A stretch of DNA of 64,000 nt from Parasphingopyxis sp. CP4 (GTDB lineage Bacteria > Pseudomonadota > Alphaproteobacteria > Sphingomonadales > Sphingomonadaceae): the NCBI RefSeq assembly GCF_013378055.1, contig NZ_CP051130.1:372001-436000 (forward strand). The letters are read 5' to 3'. How positions within the stretch are numbered: the stretch's first letter is position 1; each line of letters begins with the position of its first letter. Of this stretch, positions 31,647 through 41,664 are shown in pieces. The position numbers and the translations under genes were made by a program. Below the pieces are notes generated by a model that was given only the letters and a program-made list of their open reading frames with translations, did not search any database and was not told where the DNA came from.

Positions 31647-33359
31647 GTGATTGAGGAAGAAGAGATTAGCGATACCAACCGCAACGGGGAGGGCGAGAAG
31701 TCTCTGGAATCGCAGCTGTCTGCGGAGCGCCGCGCACGAGAGTCCGCTGAGCGTGAGATAGTATCCCTCAAGACAGAGAAACAAGCGCTCGAATATCGGG
31801 TGATCAATGCCAATCGCACCTTGGCATATGGCCTTGGCCGCGCGTTGATCGAAGCACGAACCCTGAAAGGGTTTTTCGGTTTGCCGGGAAAGATACGGCG
31901 CCTTCGTTCCAAACAAAGAGCGAAACGGCGTGAGCGCGTTCCCAATAGCTTCGATGATGATATTTCAGCGCGGCTGAAGCTTGTCGAACCAGCGCTTGAG
32001 AAAGCGGCAAATGACGGCGCGCAGGCCGCGTTGGACTGGCTTATGGGCGCGCAGGCAGGTTCTGAGGCACAAGCGCGTGCACTCGCTGAAATCGCGCATT
32101 GGGTTCTGCCCAATGATCCCGATATGGCCGGTAGTGCGGCGGTACAGGCGGTGCAGATCGACCCTGGCGAGGCGCGTCTATTCTCACTGGCACAGCGACT
32201 GCAAGCAGCGGGGCAGGTGCGTGTTCCGGCTCTCCTGTGTGGCGCGATTGAAAGCCACCAATCTCTGTCGGCACTCGATCATCACGCGTGCAACCGAATG
32301 ATCGAGGATGGCGAGATTCTGGAGCAGGGAGAATGGCGCATGCCGGGCCGCGCAGATGGCAATCACGATTCTGACGGGAACGAATTGCTACTGCTATGTC
32401 CGGCAAGATGGCAATCGCTATCCCAAGTCACAGAGTGCCGAACCAAGGCGGAGGCAGCCGGATTGACTGTGACCGTCGCCTCTTCGTTTGACACTGTCGA
32501 TCTGGAAAAGATTGATATTGTTCACATATTTGCAACGTCGATTGCACAGTGCAGTGACGATGCCGTCAGCGGATTGGTTGCGGGGTGCCGTTTGATAATC
32601 GACATTTCCAATCCACCCAGTTGGCAGGGAACCGCGCCAGATTCCGAAAGGGCGATTGTTGAACAGGCTCGTCTTGTCGGATTGGGCGCCGGCGCGGATC
32701 AGCTTATCGCGCGCAGCATTGCAGCTGCCCGTTTCCTGGAGCAGCAGGATATTGACCATGTCCTGGTGGACCATCATCCCGCAATCCCGGCGGACCCGGT
32801 TGGCGATGGAACGATCGATGTTGCCTTTCTCGAATATGGGATTAGATCCGACGGCATGGCAATTGGAATTGCCGCAACGCTGTCAAATGATCCTGCCATG
32901 ATTCAATGCCTGGAGGCGTGTGCCAGCCTTGGCCCCAGAGTTTCGCATATCGTGATATTCGGCAAAGGGGATGCGACCGTACTCGCCACCGCTGCGGATA
33001 GGCTGGGCGTGCCGCTACACGTAGATTGCATCGGCTTGCCGCCGCCACAGCGGTGGCGAGCGCTTCTCGCGGGAATAGATCTCATGGTATTCCCCTCGGG
33101 CAGGCTTGAGCCATTGGGGTCTGAGATTCCGGCAATTTTGAACCAGGCAATTGCGGATCAGCGGCGGGTTCTGGCGAGCCAGGCCGCCTGGGACAGCCAA
33201 GGCAGTTGGCAGATGGGTTCAGATCAGCTCCTGCTGGAAAGTGGCAATTGGGCAGACCAGATCAAACTGTCCTTAGAAAATACAGCCAGCGCCCCTCAGG
33301 CCAAGGGATCTGGTCGATCGATTGCCGATGTCTATGCAGCTTTTTCCGTGCAGTCTTAG
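31647..33359 (+). CDS. Coiled-coil protein with glycosyltransferase-like C-terminus (capsule locus)
   Basis: A 570-residue protein starting at GTG (weak SD). Residues ~15-55 are a coiled coil (SLESQLSAERRARESAEREIVSLKTEKQAL), followed by a basic segment (KIRRLRSKQRAKRRERV). The centre is helical. Residues ~240-560 look like a weak GT-B fold (DIVHIFATS, VDVAFLEYGIRSDG, then DLMVFPSGRLEPLGSEIPAILNQAIADQRRVLAS in the donor-site position), but typical catalytic residues are not clear. Location between GT2 and ugd points to capsule synthesis. Function uncertain. Confidence 0.6.
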   Translation: MIEEEEISDTNRNGEGEKSLESQLSAERRARESAEREIVSLKTEKQALEYRVINANRTLAYGLGRALIEARTLKGFFGLPGKIRRLRSKQRAKRRERVPNSFDDDISARLKLVEPALEKAANDGAQAALDWLMGAQAGSEAQARALAEIAHWVLPNDPDMAGSAAVQAVQIDPGEARLFSLAQRLQAAGQVRVPALLCGAIESHQSLSALDHHACNRMIEDGEILEQGEWRMPGRADGNHDSDGNELLLLCPARWQSLSQVTECRTKAEAAGLTVTVASSFDTVDLEKIDIVHIFATSIAQCSDDAVSGLVAGCRLIIDISNPPSWQGTAPDSERAIVEQARLVGLGAGADQLIARSIAAARFLEQQDIDHVLVDHHPAIPADPVGDGTIDVAFLEYGIRSDGMAIGIAATLSNDPAMIQCLEACASLGPRVSHIVIFGKGDATVLATAADRLGVPLHVDCIGLPPPQRWRALLAGIDLMVFPSGRLEPLGSEIPAILNQAIADQRRVLASQAAWDSQGSWQMGSDQLLLESGNWADQIKLSLENTASAPQAKGSGRSIADVYAAFSVQS

Positions 33360-33438
33360 GCATTTCATTTTTGCGCGCGGGGTGGCGCTCGGATATTCGC
33401 TATTGTAACAGCGCGCAGACGAATTTGGGACGAGTATA

Positions 33439-34755
33439 ATGCGTATTGCGATGATTGGGACGGGTTATGTTGGCCTGGTTTCCGGAGCCTGTTTCTCGGA
33501 TTTCGGCCATCAGGTTGTCTGCGTCGATAAAGATGCCGACAAGATAGCCGCTCTCGAAAAAGGCATCATGCCGATATACGAACCGGGCCTTGATGCTCTG
33601 GTCGAGCATAATGTTCGTGGTGGCCGGCTGTCCTTTACCACCGATCTTGCCGCAGGCGTGGCCGGTGCCGATGCCGTGTTCATCGCCGTAGGTACGCCGT
33701 CGCGGCGCGGTGATGGTCATGCCGACCTTTCTTATGTCTATGCCGCGGCAGAGGAAATTGCTGCTGCGCTGACCGGCCCTGCTGTCATCGTGACCAAATC
33801 GACCGTTCCGGTGGGGACGGGTGACGAAGTCGAGCGACTGATTAGGGACGCAGCACCGGATGCCGAAATTTCGGTCGCCTCAAATCCTGAATTCCTGCGC
33901 GAGGGCGCCGCAATTACAGATTTCAAACATCCCGATCGGATAGTTGTGGGGGTTGAGGATGAGCGCGCCCGTTCGGCCCTTGAGGCCATTTACCGGCCTC
34001 TCAACCTTAACAAGGCGCCGTTGCTGTTCACGACGCGCCGAACGGCTGAAGTTATCAAATATGCGGCCAATGCCTTCCTCGCGACGAAGATCACCTTCAT
34101 CAATGAAGTGGCCGATCTGTGCGAAGCCGTGGGCGCCGACGTTCAATCCGTATCGCGCGGAATTGGCCTGGATAACCGGATCGGCCCGAAGTTCCTACAT
34201 GCGGGTCCGGGCTATGGAGGATCCTGCTTTCCCAAAGATACGCTTGCCTTGCTGAAAACGGCTGAGGATGAACAAGTACCGCTTCGCATTGTGGAATCGG
34301 TGGTGAAGGTGAACGATGCCCGTAAGCGCGCGATGGGCCGCAAGATCATCAAGGCGATGAATGGCGATGTGCGTGGCAAGACGGTTGCTTTGCTGGGGCT
34401 TACATTCAAACCGAATACAGACGATATGCGCGATTCCCCTGCCATCGCCATCGTTCAGGCGCTCCAGGATGAGGGCGCGAATGTCCGTGCGTATGATCCG
34501 GAAGGCATGGACCAGGCGCGAGCCATAATGGAGGGCGTTGATTTCTGTGCTGATCCGTATGAAGCGGCCGAGGGGGCCGACGCACTGGTCCTTGTGACCG
34601 AGTGGGACCAGTTTCGCGCGCTCGATTTGCGGCGCTTGTCGCAAATATTGGAGGGACCGGTGCTGGTTGACCTGCGAAATATCTATTCAAGCGATGAAGC
34701 CGAAGCAGCCGGATTGCGCTATCACGGCATTGGTCGGGCAACAAAGGCAGCATAG
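33439..34755 (+). CDS. ugd: UDP-glucose 6-dehydrogenase
   Basis: A 438-residue cytosolic enzyme that oxidises UDP-glucose to UDP-glucuronate with two NAD+. Visible features are the Rossmann motif IGTGYVGLVSG at 6-16, the S-x-S/T-K-S-T-V-P-V-G-T loop (VTKSTVPVGTGD), the EFLREG segment and the catalytic cysteine in GGSCFPKD (about residue 263). NADMRDSPA- and ALVLVTEWDQF-like blocks lie near the end. The product is a likely building block of an acidic capsule. It lies between the coiled-coil protein and the exporter genes, at about 80 and 6 bases. Confidence 0.96.
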   Translation: MRIAMIGTGYVGLVSGACFSDFGHQVVCVDKDADKIAALEKGIMPIYEPGLDALVEHNVRGGRLSFTTDLAAGVAGADAVFIAVGTPSRRGDGHADLSYVYAAAEEIAAALTGPAVIVTKSTVPVGTGDEVERLIRDAAPDAEISVASNPEFLREGAAITDFKHPDRIVVGVEDERARSALEAIYRPLNLNKAPLLFTTRRTAEVIKYAANAFLATKITFINEVADLCEAVGADVQSVSRGIGLDNRIGPKFLHAGPGYGGSCFPKDTLALLKTAEDEQVPLRIVESVVKVNDARKRAMGRKIIKAMNGDVRGKTVALLGLTFKPNTDDMRDSPAIAIVQALQDEGANVRAYDPEGMDQARAIMEGVDFCADPYEAAEGADALVLVTEWDQFRALDLRRLSQILEGPVLVDLRNIYSSDEAEAAGLRYHGIGRATKAA

Positions 34756-34761
34756 CGCAGC

Positions 34762-35619
34762 ATGTCGGACCAGCCTTCAACCGAAACAAAATTTCGTTTG
34801 CCGTTCAGTCCGGAATGGTTTGCGGAGCTGCGGCAAAGTCTGGTCATTATGGGGCGGGTCATTTTTGCGCTGATCATGCGCGAGGCTCGGACACGCTATG
34901 GCAGTTCCAATATTGGATATGCATGGGCGATTGTTGATCCATTGGTGACGCTGGCGGTGTTCATTGGGGTCTTCTCGGCTCTGGGCCGAACCTCACCTGT
35001 TCCCGGTCCCATCCCCGTGTTCTTCGTCACGGGAATTGTCCCTCTGTTTTTCTGGCGCGGCGCCGTTGGGCAGTCGGCCAATGCGGTCAGCGCGAGCCTT
35101 GGATTGCTCTCCTACCCGCAGGTCATGCCCTCAGATGTCGTGATTGCGCGGTTGCTGTTGGAAGGCGCAACCACGGTTCTGGTGTTCTTTCTGTTTCTCA
35201 TCGGCCTCAACATGGTCGCGGGTGTTTCGCCCAGCTGGTTTTTTGGCGATCCGTCACAATTGCTGCTTGCATCGCTGGCGATTTTCTATTTCACCATAGG
35301 GACCTCGTTTTTGAGCTCGAGCCTTGCCCGAATTCTGCCGATATGGAAAAATATCTGGTCGTATATGAGTCGACCTATCTGGATATTATCAGGACTCTTT
35401 TTCACACTCGAACAATTACCGACGGGGTTACGGGTCTACATGGCCTATAATCCGGTGGCGCATATGGTCGAATGGTTCAGGTCCGCCGCGATTCCTGGCT
35501 TTGATAGCAGTGCCTATTCGATCCTGTTCCCCATGGCATTTGCAACGGCATGTTTGATCATCGGCCTGGTGATCGACCGTATTTTGTTGATGACCGGTGA
35601 TGAAGAGATTGTGAGCTAG
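34762..35619 (+). CDS. kpsM: Capsule polysaccharide ABC transporter, permease (KpsM type)
   Basis: A 285-residue ABC-2 type permease. After a polar N-terminus (FSPEWFAELRQSLVIMGRVIFALIMREARTRYG, the usual inner face) there are six helices from about residue 52, with FFVTGIVPLFFWRG and LIGLNMVAG among them. It forms the inner-membrane pore for lipid-linked capsule polymer together with the ATPase encoded four bases downstream. Length and order match KpsM/CtrC/BexB. Confidence 0.93.
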   Translation: MSDQPSTETKFRLPFSPEWFAELRQSLVIMGRVIFALIMREARTRYGSSNIGYAWAIVDPLVTLAVFIGVFSALGRTSPVPGPIPVFFVTGIVPLFFWRGAVGQSANAVSASLGLLSYPQVMPSDVVIARLLLEGATTVLVFFLFLIGLNMVAGVSPSWFFGDPSQLLLASLAIFYFTIGTSFLSSSLARILPIWKNIWSYMSRPIWILSGLFFTLEQLPTGLRVYMAYNPVAHMVEWFRSAAIPGFDSSAYSILFPMAFATACLIIGLVIDRILLMTGDEEIVS

Positions 35620-35623
35620 CCGG

Positions 35624-36283
35624 ATGATAGAACTTCGCAATGTTTCAAAGACATATCGATCGCGCAGAATCGGCCGCAAGACTGTCCTCAGCGATATCAA
35701 TGCCGTTTTCGAACGCGGCCATAGCTATGGTATTCTTGGGATTAACGGGGCCGGAAAATCAACGCTGTTGCGGATAATCTGCGGGGCCGAACGCCCGACA
35801 TTTGGATCGGTACATAAGGATGTGAGCGTAAGTTGGCGGCTCGGTTTCACCTCGTCCTTCAACAGTTCTTTGACCGGCATGGAAAATCTGCGCTTCGTGT
35901 GCCGCATCTATAATGCAGACATCGAAGAAGTTTCGGATTTTGTCGCTGACTTTGCCGATATCGGTAATGCGATTCATGAGCCAGTGGCCACATATTCGTC
36001 CGGAATGCGATCACGATTGGCATTCGGGCTGAGCATGGCTATCAGGTTCCAAGTGTATGTAATCGACGAAGCCATTGCTACCGGCGATTTTACCTTCCAA
36101 GAGAAAGCCAAGGCCGAATTCGCGCGGCGCCGAGAAGAATCCGATATCCTGATGACCTCTCACATGCCGAACACGATCAAGGATTATTGCGATCGCGCGG
36201 GAGTCGTGCATCACGGCCGCCTGAAAATGTTCGATAGTGTGGACGAAGCAACGGAATATTATGAACGGGTCGCACAGTCATGA
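35624..36283 (+). CDS. kpsT: Capsule polysaccharide ABC transporter, ATPase (KpsT type)
   Basis: A 219-residue ABC ATPase. Walker A GINGAGKST at 39-47, signature region YSSGMRSRLAFGLSM, Walker B VYVIDEAIATGD and a switch histidine in MTSHMP are seen. No C-terminal sugar-binding domain is present, as expected for the group 2/KpsT class rather than the O-antigen Wzt class. The stop overlaps the next start by four bases (ATGA). It powers export of the finished capsule chain. Confidence 0.94.
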   Translation: MIELRNVSKTYRSRRIGRKTVLSDINAVFERGHSYGILGINGAGKSTLLRIICGAERPTFGSVHKDVSVSWRLGFTSSFNSSLTGMENLRFVCRIYNADIEEVSDFVADFADIGNAIHEPVATYSSGMRSRLAFGLSMAIRFQVYVIDEAIATGDFTFQEKAKAEFARRREESDILMTSHMPNTIKDYCDRAGVVHHGRLKMFDSVDEATEYYERVAQS

Positions 36284-37437
36284 ATCGCGTTGAACTTACT
36301 GACCGGGTGAAAAGCTGGTTTCAGATTTCCGAAGACGAGGCGAGTGACAGGCACGCGCGTCGCCGTCTGCGCTTCCGGTTCATTGCTGCGGGGATCCTGA
36401 TTCCGACGCTGCTGGTCTTTATATATTATGCGCTGCTGGCGCGGCCCGAATATGACACTGAAATGATGTTCACGGTACAGGGGCTGGAACAGCAGCCGCC
36501 CGATCTTCTGGGTGGCATTGGCCTTCCGGCGATATCAACGTCCACCAATGATGGGCTGGTTGTCACCGAATTTGTAACCTCAAGCGCATTGGTGCGCCGC
36601 CTGGAAGCTGATTACGGATTTGATGCGGCCTATTCGGGCTGGAGCCTTGATCTACCCTCCTGGATATCCCCAAGCGCGCCGATCGAACGAAAGACTGCCT
36701 ACTGGCAGGGCCAGGTCAGCGCCAATTATGACAGCGTCTCGAAAATTATCTCGGTGAATGTGCGCGCCTATTCGCCGGAGGATTCGCTGCGACTCGCCGA
36801 AGGCGTGATGGCGGAAACAGAAAATGTCGTGAATGCGCTGAACGGTCGGGTGCAAGACGAGGCTGTTCGCGTGGCCGGCGAAGAAGTTGCGTCGCGCCGC
36901 GAAGCCTATAATGACGCGCGCCAGAGGGTGATTGCCTCGCGGGCGAACCGCGCCACCACGTTGGAAGGCGAAGCCGCCCAGCAGGTCGGTCTGGTCGGAC
37001 AGATTGAGGGCCAGCTTGCCAATGCGCGGGTTGAGCGCGCTGCGGCCATTGCTCAATTCCGTCCAAACTCGCCGCAGATCCGGGCCATGGATGAGGGTAT
37101 CCGTGAACTGGAAGCCCAGCGTGACCAGGCGCTGAGGGATGCACGCGGCGGCTTTGGCGAATCCGAAGCGTCACGCGATGTATCGGCCCAGACAGCCCTG
37201 CTCGATTACGAATTTGCCCAACAGGCCTATTACGCCGCCATTCAGGCCGAACGTCAGGCAATCTCACAGCGCGCCAATGAACGACGTTATCTTGTCGCCA
37301 TTGTTCCGCCACGGCCTGCCGAAATTTCCAACTATTGGGGCCGATTTGCCAATATATTTGCCTTTGCAATTGCGGCGGCCCTGTTGATGGCCATTGCAAC
37401 TCTGGGCTATTCCGTCGTCAAGGATCATATGGAATGA
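36280..37437 (+). CDS. kpsE: Capsule export inner-membrane/periplasmic protein (KpsE/CtrB type)
   Basis: A 385-residue polysaccharide co-polymerase-like protein. One helix at ~32-52 and a second near 355-378 flank a large periplasmic, coiled-coil-rich domain (LEGEAAQQVGLVGQIEGQLANARVERAAAI, IRELEAQRDQALRDAR). The P-rich segment before the second helix (IVPPRPAEI) is typical. It bridges the ABC transporter and the outer-membrane channel. Overlaps of four bases on both sides show tight coupling. Confidence 0.9.
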   Translation: MNRVELTDRVKSWFQISEDEASDRHARRRLRFRFIAAGILIPTLLVFIYYALLARPEYDTEMMFTVQGLEQQPPDLLGGIGLPAISTSTNDGLVVTEFVTSSALVRRLEADYGFDAAYSGWSLDLPSWISPSAPIERKTAYWQGQVSANYDSVSKIISVNVRAYSPEDSLRLAEGVMAETENVVNALNGRVQDEAVRVAGEEVASRREAYNDARQRVIASRANRATTLEGEAAQQVGLVGQIEGQLANARVERAAAIAQFRPNSPQIRAMDEGIRELEAQRDQALRDARGGFGESEASRDVSAQTALLDYEFAQQAYYAAIQAERQAISQRANERRYLVAIVPPRPAEISNYWGRFANIFAFAIAAALLMAIATLGYSVVKDHME

Positions 37438-39155
37438 CCATCCTGTCGAAGCTTCATATTCGCGCCTATGCGTTGTTTTTCAGTGCGTTTCTAGCATTGG
37501 CCGCTGTTCCCGCATCGGCGCAAATTGACCGAAATGCCGGTGCGAGCGCGGTGGGCGCAGGATCAGCGCCTTCGGCTGTGATCCAGGACGATCAACGCGG
37601 CGCAGAGCGAGAGAATACAACACTTCGTCAGGACCAGCTGTCTGGCAGGCGGCCTGAACCTTTTGGTTCAGAATTGTTTCGCCAGCAGGCTCCGCAAACT
37701 GGTCAAAGCGCTCCGGGGACAATTGGCGGGACCATGTCCGGCTCAGCCGACCCCAATCATATTGTCCAACCCGGCGATATCATCTCTGTGACGACCTATG
37801 GCCTGGTCAACGAGACCGCTCAATTGCCGGTCGATGCCGAAGGTAATGTCGCTCTGCCCAATGTGGGTCCAGTCCAGATTGCCGGTACACCCGCGTCGCA
37901 GGTCAATTCGGTGATTAGCGGGGCTGCTTCGCAAGTCTACCAATCAACGGTCCAGGTTTACGCGACCATGGCGGATGCAGGTGAGATCCAGGTATTTGTC
38001 GCTGGTCCGGTTCTCGAACCTGGCGGACATGAGGGGCCAAGCCAGTCCGCTGTTATTGGATTTTTGCAGCGTGCCGGCGGGATTGACGCTGATCGCGGTA
38101 GCTATCGTAACATCATTATCCGCCGCGGCGGTCAGACCATCGGCTCGATCGATCTTTACAATTTTCTGCTCAACGGTGAACTGTCAGGAGTTTCTCTGAG
38201 CAATGGCGATGTCATTGTGGTCGGCCAGCAAGGACCCATCGTCTCGGTGTCGGGCGATGCGCGGTCTTCCTATACTTTCGAGTTTTCAGCACGTGTCGCC
38301 AGTGGCGGTGAACTGCTTCGCTACTCAAGGCCGCGACCCGAAGTAACCCATGTCTCGATTCTCGGGACGCGAAACGGTGTGCCATTTAATGACTATGTCA
38401 CGCGTGAAGAATTCGCGATGATGGAGTTGATGGATGGCGATCGTGTCCGTTTCGAAGCGGATGCCCCGTCCGGTACCTTTATCGTGAGAGTGGTCGGGGC
38501 CCATACGGGGCCATCGGCCTATGTTGTGAATCGTGGCGATTATCTCGGGCCGCTACTGGCACAGATTCCACTCGATCCATTGGCAGATTCGCCGATGATC
38601 CATCTTGAACGTCAGAGCGTTGCGGAGACCCAGCGCGTCCTGCTTCAGGAAAATCTCGCGCGGCTTGAGCGGGCAATCTACACGGCGCCGTCAACATCGG
38701 CCGCATCGGCGCAGGCACGGGCCGCGCAAGCAACGTCACTGGGTGCCTTTATCGAGCGTGCGCGGCTTGTGCAGCCGCGCGGACTTGTAGCCTTCCCGGA
38801 TGAAGCCGATCTCAGCCGAGTATTGCTCGAACCCGATGACGTGATCGTCATTCCTTATGCGACCCAGACTGTGATTGTGGCCGGCGAGGTTGAGCTTCCG
38901 CAGACCTTGCTCTGGACCCCTGGCAACGATGCCCGCGATTATGTGAGGCGATCCGGTGGCTTTACGAACCTTGCCAACCGCTCTGACACGTTGGTTATCC
39001 GCCCAGATGGCAGTGTCCAGCGCGGTGGATCCGTTCGCGCCGGCGATCGCATCCTCGTGCCGCCGAAAGCACCGGGTCAGACATTGCAGTTTATCCGGGA
39101 CATCACCCAGGTATTCGCGCAAGTCGGCATCGCCGCGGCCGCAGTCTTCCGCTAG
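37434..39155 (+). CDS. kpsD: Capsule export outer-membrane channel protein (KpsD/CtrA type)
   Basis: The protein has 573 residues from the ATG at 37434, which overlaps the KpsE stop. Signal peptide 1-28 (cleavage after PASA, before QIDRN). Polysaccharide export domain at ~125-205 (HIVQPGDIISVTTYGLVNETAQLPVDAEGNVALPNVGPVQIAG), then SLBB-type repeats (VFVAGPVLEPGGHEG, VVGAHTGPSAYVV, VIVAGEVELPQTLLW). The length favours the KpsD class over Wza. It is last in the ugd-kpsMTED unit and converges on kpsS. Confidence 0.93.
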   Translation: MTILSKLHIRAYALFFSAFLALAAVPASAQIDRNAGASAVGAGSAPSAVIQDDQRGAERENTTLRQDQLSGRRPEPFGSELFRQQAPQTGQSAPGTIGGTMSGSADPNHIVQPGDIISVTTYGLVNETAQLPVDAEGNVALPNVGPVQIAGTPASQVNSVISGAASQVYQSTVQVYATMADAGEIQVFVAGPVLEPGGHEGPSQSAVIGFLQRAGGIDADRGSYRNIIIRRGGQTIGSIDLYNFLLNGELSGVSLSNGDVIVVGQQGPIVSVSGDARSSYTFEFSARVASGGELLRYSRPRPEVTHVSILGTRNGVPFNDYVTREEFAMMELMDGDRVRFEADAPSGTFIVRVVGAHTGPSAYVVNRGDYLGPLLAQIPLDPLADSPMIHLERQSVAETQRVLLQENLARLERAIYTAPSTSAASAQARAAQATSLGAFIERARLVQPRGLVAFPDEADLSRVLLEPDDVIVIPYATQTVIVAGEVELPQTLLWTPGNDARDYVRRSGGFTNLANRSDTLVIRPDGSVQRGGSVRAGDRILVPPKAPGQTLQFIRDITQVFAQVGIAAAAVFR

Positions 39156-39197
39156 AATTTCTAAGAGTGTCCGGTCCGTGAAGGCAGGGTTGGTACG

Positions 39198-40526
39198 TTA
39201 GGAATTCGCGTCTTCAGACATGCTTCCGCGCGTCCAATTAATGCCGGCCAATGTTCCAGGAATCTTGATCCGTCTATAGAAGTTACCGTTGAGCTGGGTC
39301 CGGTATATGAGTTGGCGGCGGAAATTCTTGTAAAGCTCCGAATGGATCGGAAATTCGTCAGCGCTGGTCCAGAACCGATCAAGGTCCGTGGAAGCGGTTA
39401 GGCCGTCTATCCTGTATATCGCATCGCCAAGCGCAAGTGTCGGCTTGCCATGATGGATCGCTGACATGCCGGTCGTGCTGTTGATCGTTACCAAGCCACG
39501 CGAATTGTTGATCAGCGTTGGCAGGTGAGGATCGTGCACATAAATCAGCCGATCACCAAGCTCGGCCTCTTTGCGCAACTTGCGGATGTATCTGGTATAG
39601 TCGGTATACGGCCTGTCCATCGGATGATGTTTGAACACCAGCAACGTGTCTGCCGGCGCATTCTTTGCAAATGATTTCACGGTGTAGCGGATGAAATCCT
39701 CGACCGTATCAAATGCCGAATGCACGCCAATCTGCGCATCGTTATGCACTTGCAATGGCACCAGGAAAAATGGCGGAGCATCTTCTGAGATCAGCATGTC
39801 GACGTCCGGCTTGTTTTTCCACCGGTACCAATATTTGCGTGCAGCGCCGCGCACCCATGCCAATCCTTCAAACCAACTGAGCGGACGGTGGTGGCGATAG
39901 CGCGGAAAGAACGGCCAAAGGATTATCGACCAGAAATAATAGGTGAAGGCCCAGCCGGTTGCATGCCAGATCGATTGGCCAACTGTGCTGGTCTCGGCCG
40001 GTTCAGGTGCTGGTGTGTTGAGGTAGAAAATTCCGGCTCGCGGCATTGTACTGCGCCCATTCACGCCATGATACTCCATGGTGATGTAATCGGGCCGGAT
40101 ATAGCCTTCTTCGAACACATAGACTTCGATATCGCGATCGGCGGCAATTTCGCTGGCCAGGCGGTGCATCTCTCGGCAATCGCCAAAGAGCATGATCATA
40201 TCGATGCGTTTTTCGTCGCACATCCGGTTCAGGAAGGCGGGAAAGCGACCGATTGGATCGGTAAAGCTGGTGGCTCCGGTAGGATAGTAAAACCAGTCGC
40301 CACCGCTGAAATTGACTTTGTGGACCTTGGCACCGGCCCATTGCAGATCTTTGGCGAGGCGCGCGAAGAACGGACCTACCGGGCCTTGCAACATCAAAAT
40401 GTTGCGACCCCTGAAGCAATAAGGGGCGTTTTCTGGAATATGAGGTAGGTCGGTGCGATTACTGGAGCCGATGGCGTCGGATTGTTGTTCCGATACCAGT
40501 CGGGCAGGACGCATAGGGGTGTTCAT
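39198..40526 (-). CDS. kpsS: Capsule polysaccharide Kdo transferase (KpsS/LipB type)
   Basis: The protein has 442 residues from the ATG at 40526 behind a GGGAGC SD; a longer upstream reading is not supported. The core begins GRNILMLQGPVGPFFARLAKDLQWAG, then VNFSGGDWFYY, EKRIDMIMLFGDCREMHR and FEEGYIRPDYITMEYHGVN, which is the KpsS/LipB pattern. Later VFKHHPMDRPYTDY and STTGMSAIHHGKPTLALG match the second half. KpsS attaches the first Kdo to phosphatidylglycerol for capsule assembly; its partner KpsC is not in the window. It is divergent from the Kdo synthesis genes. Confidence 0.88.
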   Translation of the reverse strand: MNTPMRPARLVSEQQSDAIGSSNRTDLPHIPENAPYCFRGRNILMLQGPVGPFFARLAKDLQWAGAKVHKVNFSGGDWFYYPTGATSFTDPIGRFPAFLNRMCDEKRIDMIMLFGDCREMHRLASEIAADRDIEVYVFEEGYIRPDYITMEYHGVNGRSTMPRAGIFYLNTPAPEPAETSTVGQSIWHATGWAFTYYFWSIILWPFFPRYRHHRPLSWFEGLAWVRGAARKYWYRWKNKPDVDMLISEDAPPFFLVPLQVHNDAQIGVHSAFDTVEDFIRYTVKSFAKNAPADTLLVFKHHPMDRPYTDYTRYIRKLRKEAELGDRLIYVHDPHLPTLINNSRGLVTINSTTGMSAIHHGKPTLALGDAIYRIDGLTASTDLDRFWTSADEFPIHSELYKNFRRQLIYRTQLNGNFYRRIKIPGTLAGINWTRGSMSEDANS

Positions 40527-40680
40527 GCTATATTTGCTCCCATTGCCCCCCCATGCAGGGCATGTACTATTGTTGCGTAACGCTCTTGTCATCATTAGAA
40601 GCAGGAAAAGTCAGTAAATTAGTTAATCGACCGACGAAATGTGGCTAAAACGCCGCAGACCGGTCACCAAAGGGGCCATA

Positions 40681-41664
40681 ATGACCGATTCTGTAGCTCG
40701 CCCACGCGTAGAACCGGGCGAAGAACTTACGAGTCCGATAAAAGCGGCCGCCCATGCATTGTCGATAAATGCTGCGGCTGTGGCGACCCTGGCGAGCCGT
40801 ATCGACGGTAGTTTTGGTGAAGCAGTAAACCTTATTCTCGGCCGTAATGGCCGCGCCGTTGTTTCTGGAATGGGAAAATCCGGACTTGTGGCGCGCAAGA
40901 TCAGCGCGACATTAGCCTCACTTGGAACCCCCAGTATCTTCGTGCACAGCGCCGATGCCGGCCATGGCGATCTTGGTATGATCACGCGTGGGGACACCGC
41001 GATCCTGATTTCGGCCAGTGGCGAAACGGATGAAGTGCTCGGGCTGATCCCCTATCTCAGGACGCTCGAAGTACCGATCATTGCGATTACGGGTGACATG
41101 CGATCGACGCTCGCGCGTCAGTCTGACATCGCCCTTGATGGCTCGATTGAACGCGAAGCGTGCCTTCACAATCTGGCACCGACGACATCGACGATTGTCG
41201 CCATGGCGATGGGCGATGCGCTCGCCATTGCATTGTGTGAAGCCAGCGGCTTTCAGGCGGCAGACTTCGCTCAATATCATCCAGGCGGCAAGCTCGGAAA
41301 GCGGCTCAAAACACCGGTTCGGGACGCTATGCACCGGGCAAATCTTCCTATCTGCGCGACCGATACGCCGCTCAAGGATATGCTGCCGATCATGACAGAC
41401 GGGAAGCTTGGTCTGGTCCTCGTCATGGTTGACCAGACCCTGCGCGGTATCATCACTGATGGTGACCTTCGCCGTGGTCTCGAAGATGTAGATCAGCTGG
41501 GTGACCTCCGGGCAGAGGCCATCATGACGCCCGATCCGATCACGATCGGCCCGGACGCGACACTCTATGAAGCCGATACCCAAATGCACGAAGCGCGCGT
41601 GACGGCGCTGGTCGTCGCCGATCCGGCCAAGCAAGTGCTCGGCGTTATCCAGATTCATGACTGA
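40681..41664 (+). CDS. kdsD: D-arabinose 5-phosphate isomerase (KdsD/KpsF)
   Basis: The protein has 327 residues from the ATG at 40681 after an AAAGGGG SD. Residues ~25-190 are a SIS domain ([45 protein letters not shown], the sugar-phosphate site; [11 protein letters not shown]). About residues 205-327 are a CBS pair ([29 protein letters not shown]). It makes arabinose 5-phosphate, the first step to Kdo. The stop overlaps kdsA by eight bases. Placement in the capsule locus makes it functionally a KpsF. Confidence 0.94.
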   Translation: MTDSVARPRVEPGEELTSPIKAAAHALSINAAAVATLASRIDGSFGEAVNLILGRNGRAVVSGMGKSGLVARKISATLASLGTPSIFVHSADAGHGDLGMITRGDTAILISASGETDEVLGLIPYLRTLEVPIIAITGDMRSTLARQSDIALDGSIEREACLHNLAPTTSTIVAMAMGDALAIALCEASGFQAADFAQYHPGGKLGKRLKTPVRDAMHRANLPICATDTPLKDMLPIMTDGKLGLVLVMVDQTLRGIITDGDLRRGLEDVDQLGDLRAEAIMTPDPITIGPDATLYEADTQMHEARVTALVVADPAKQVLGVIQIHD

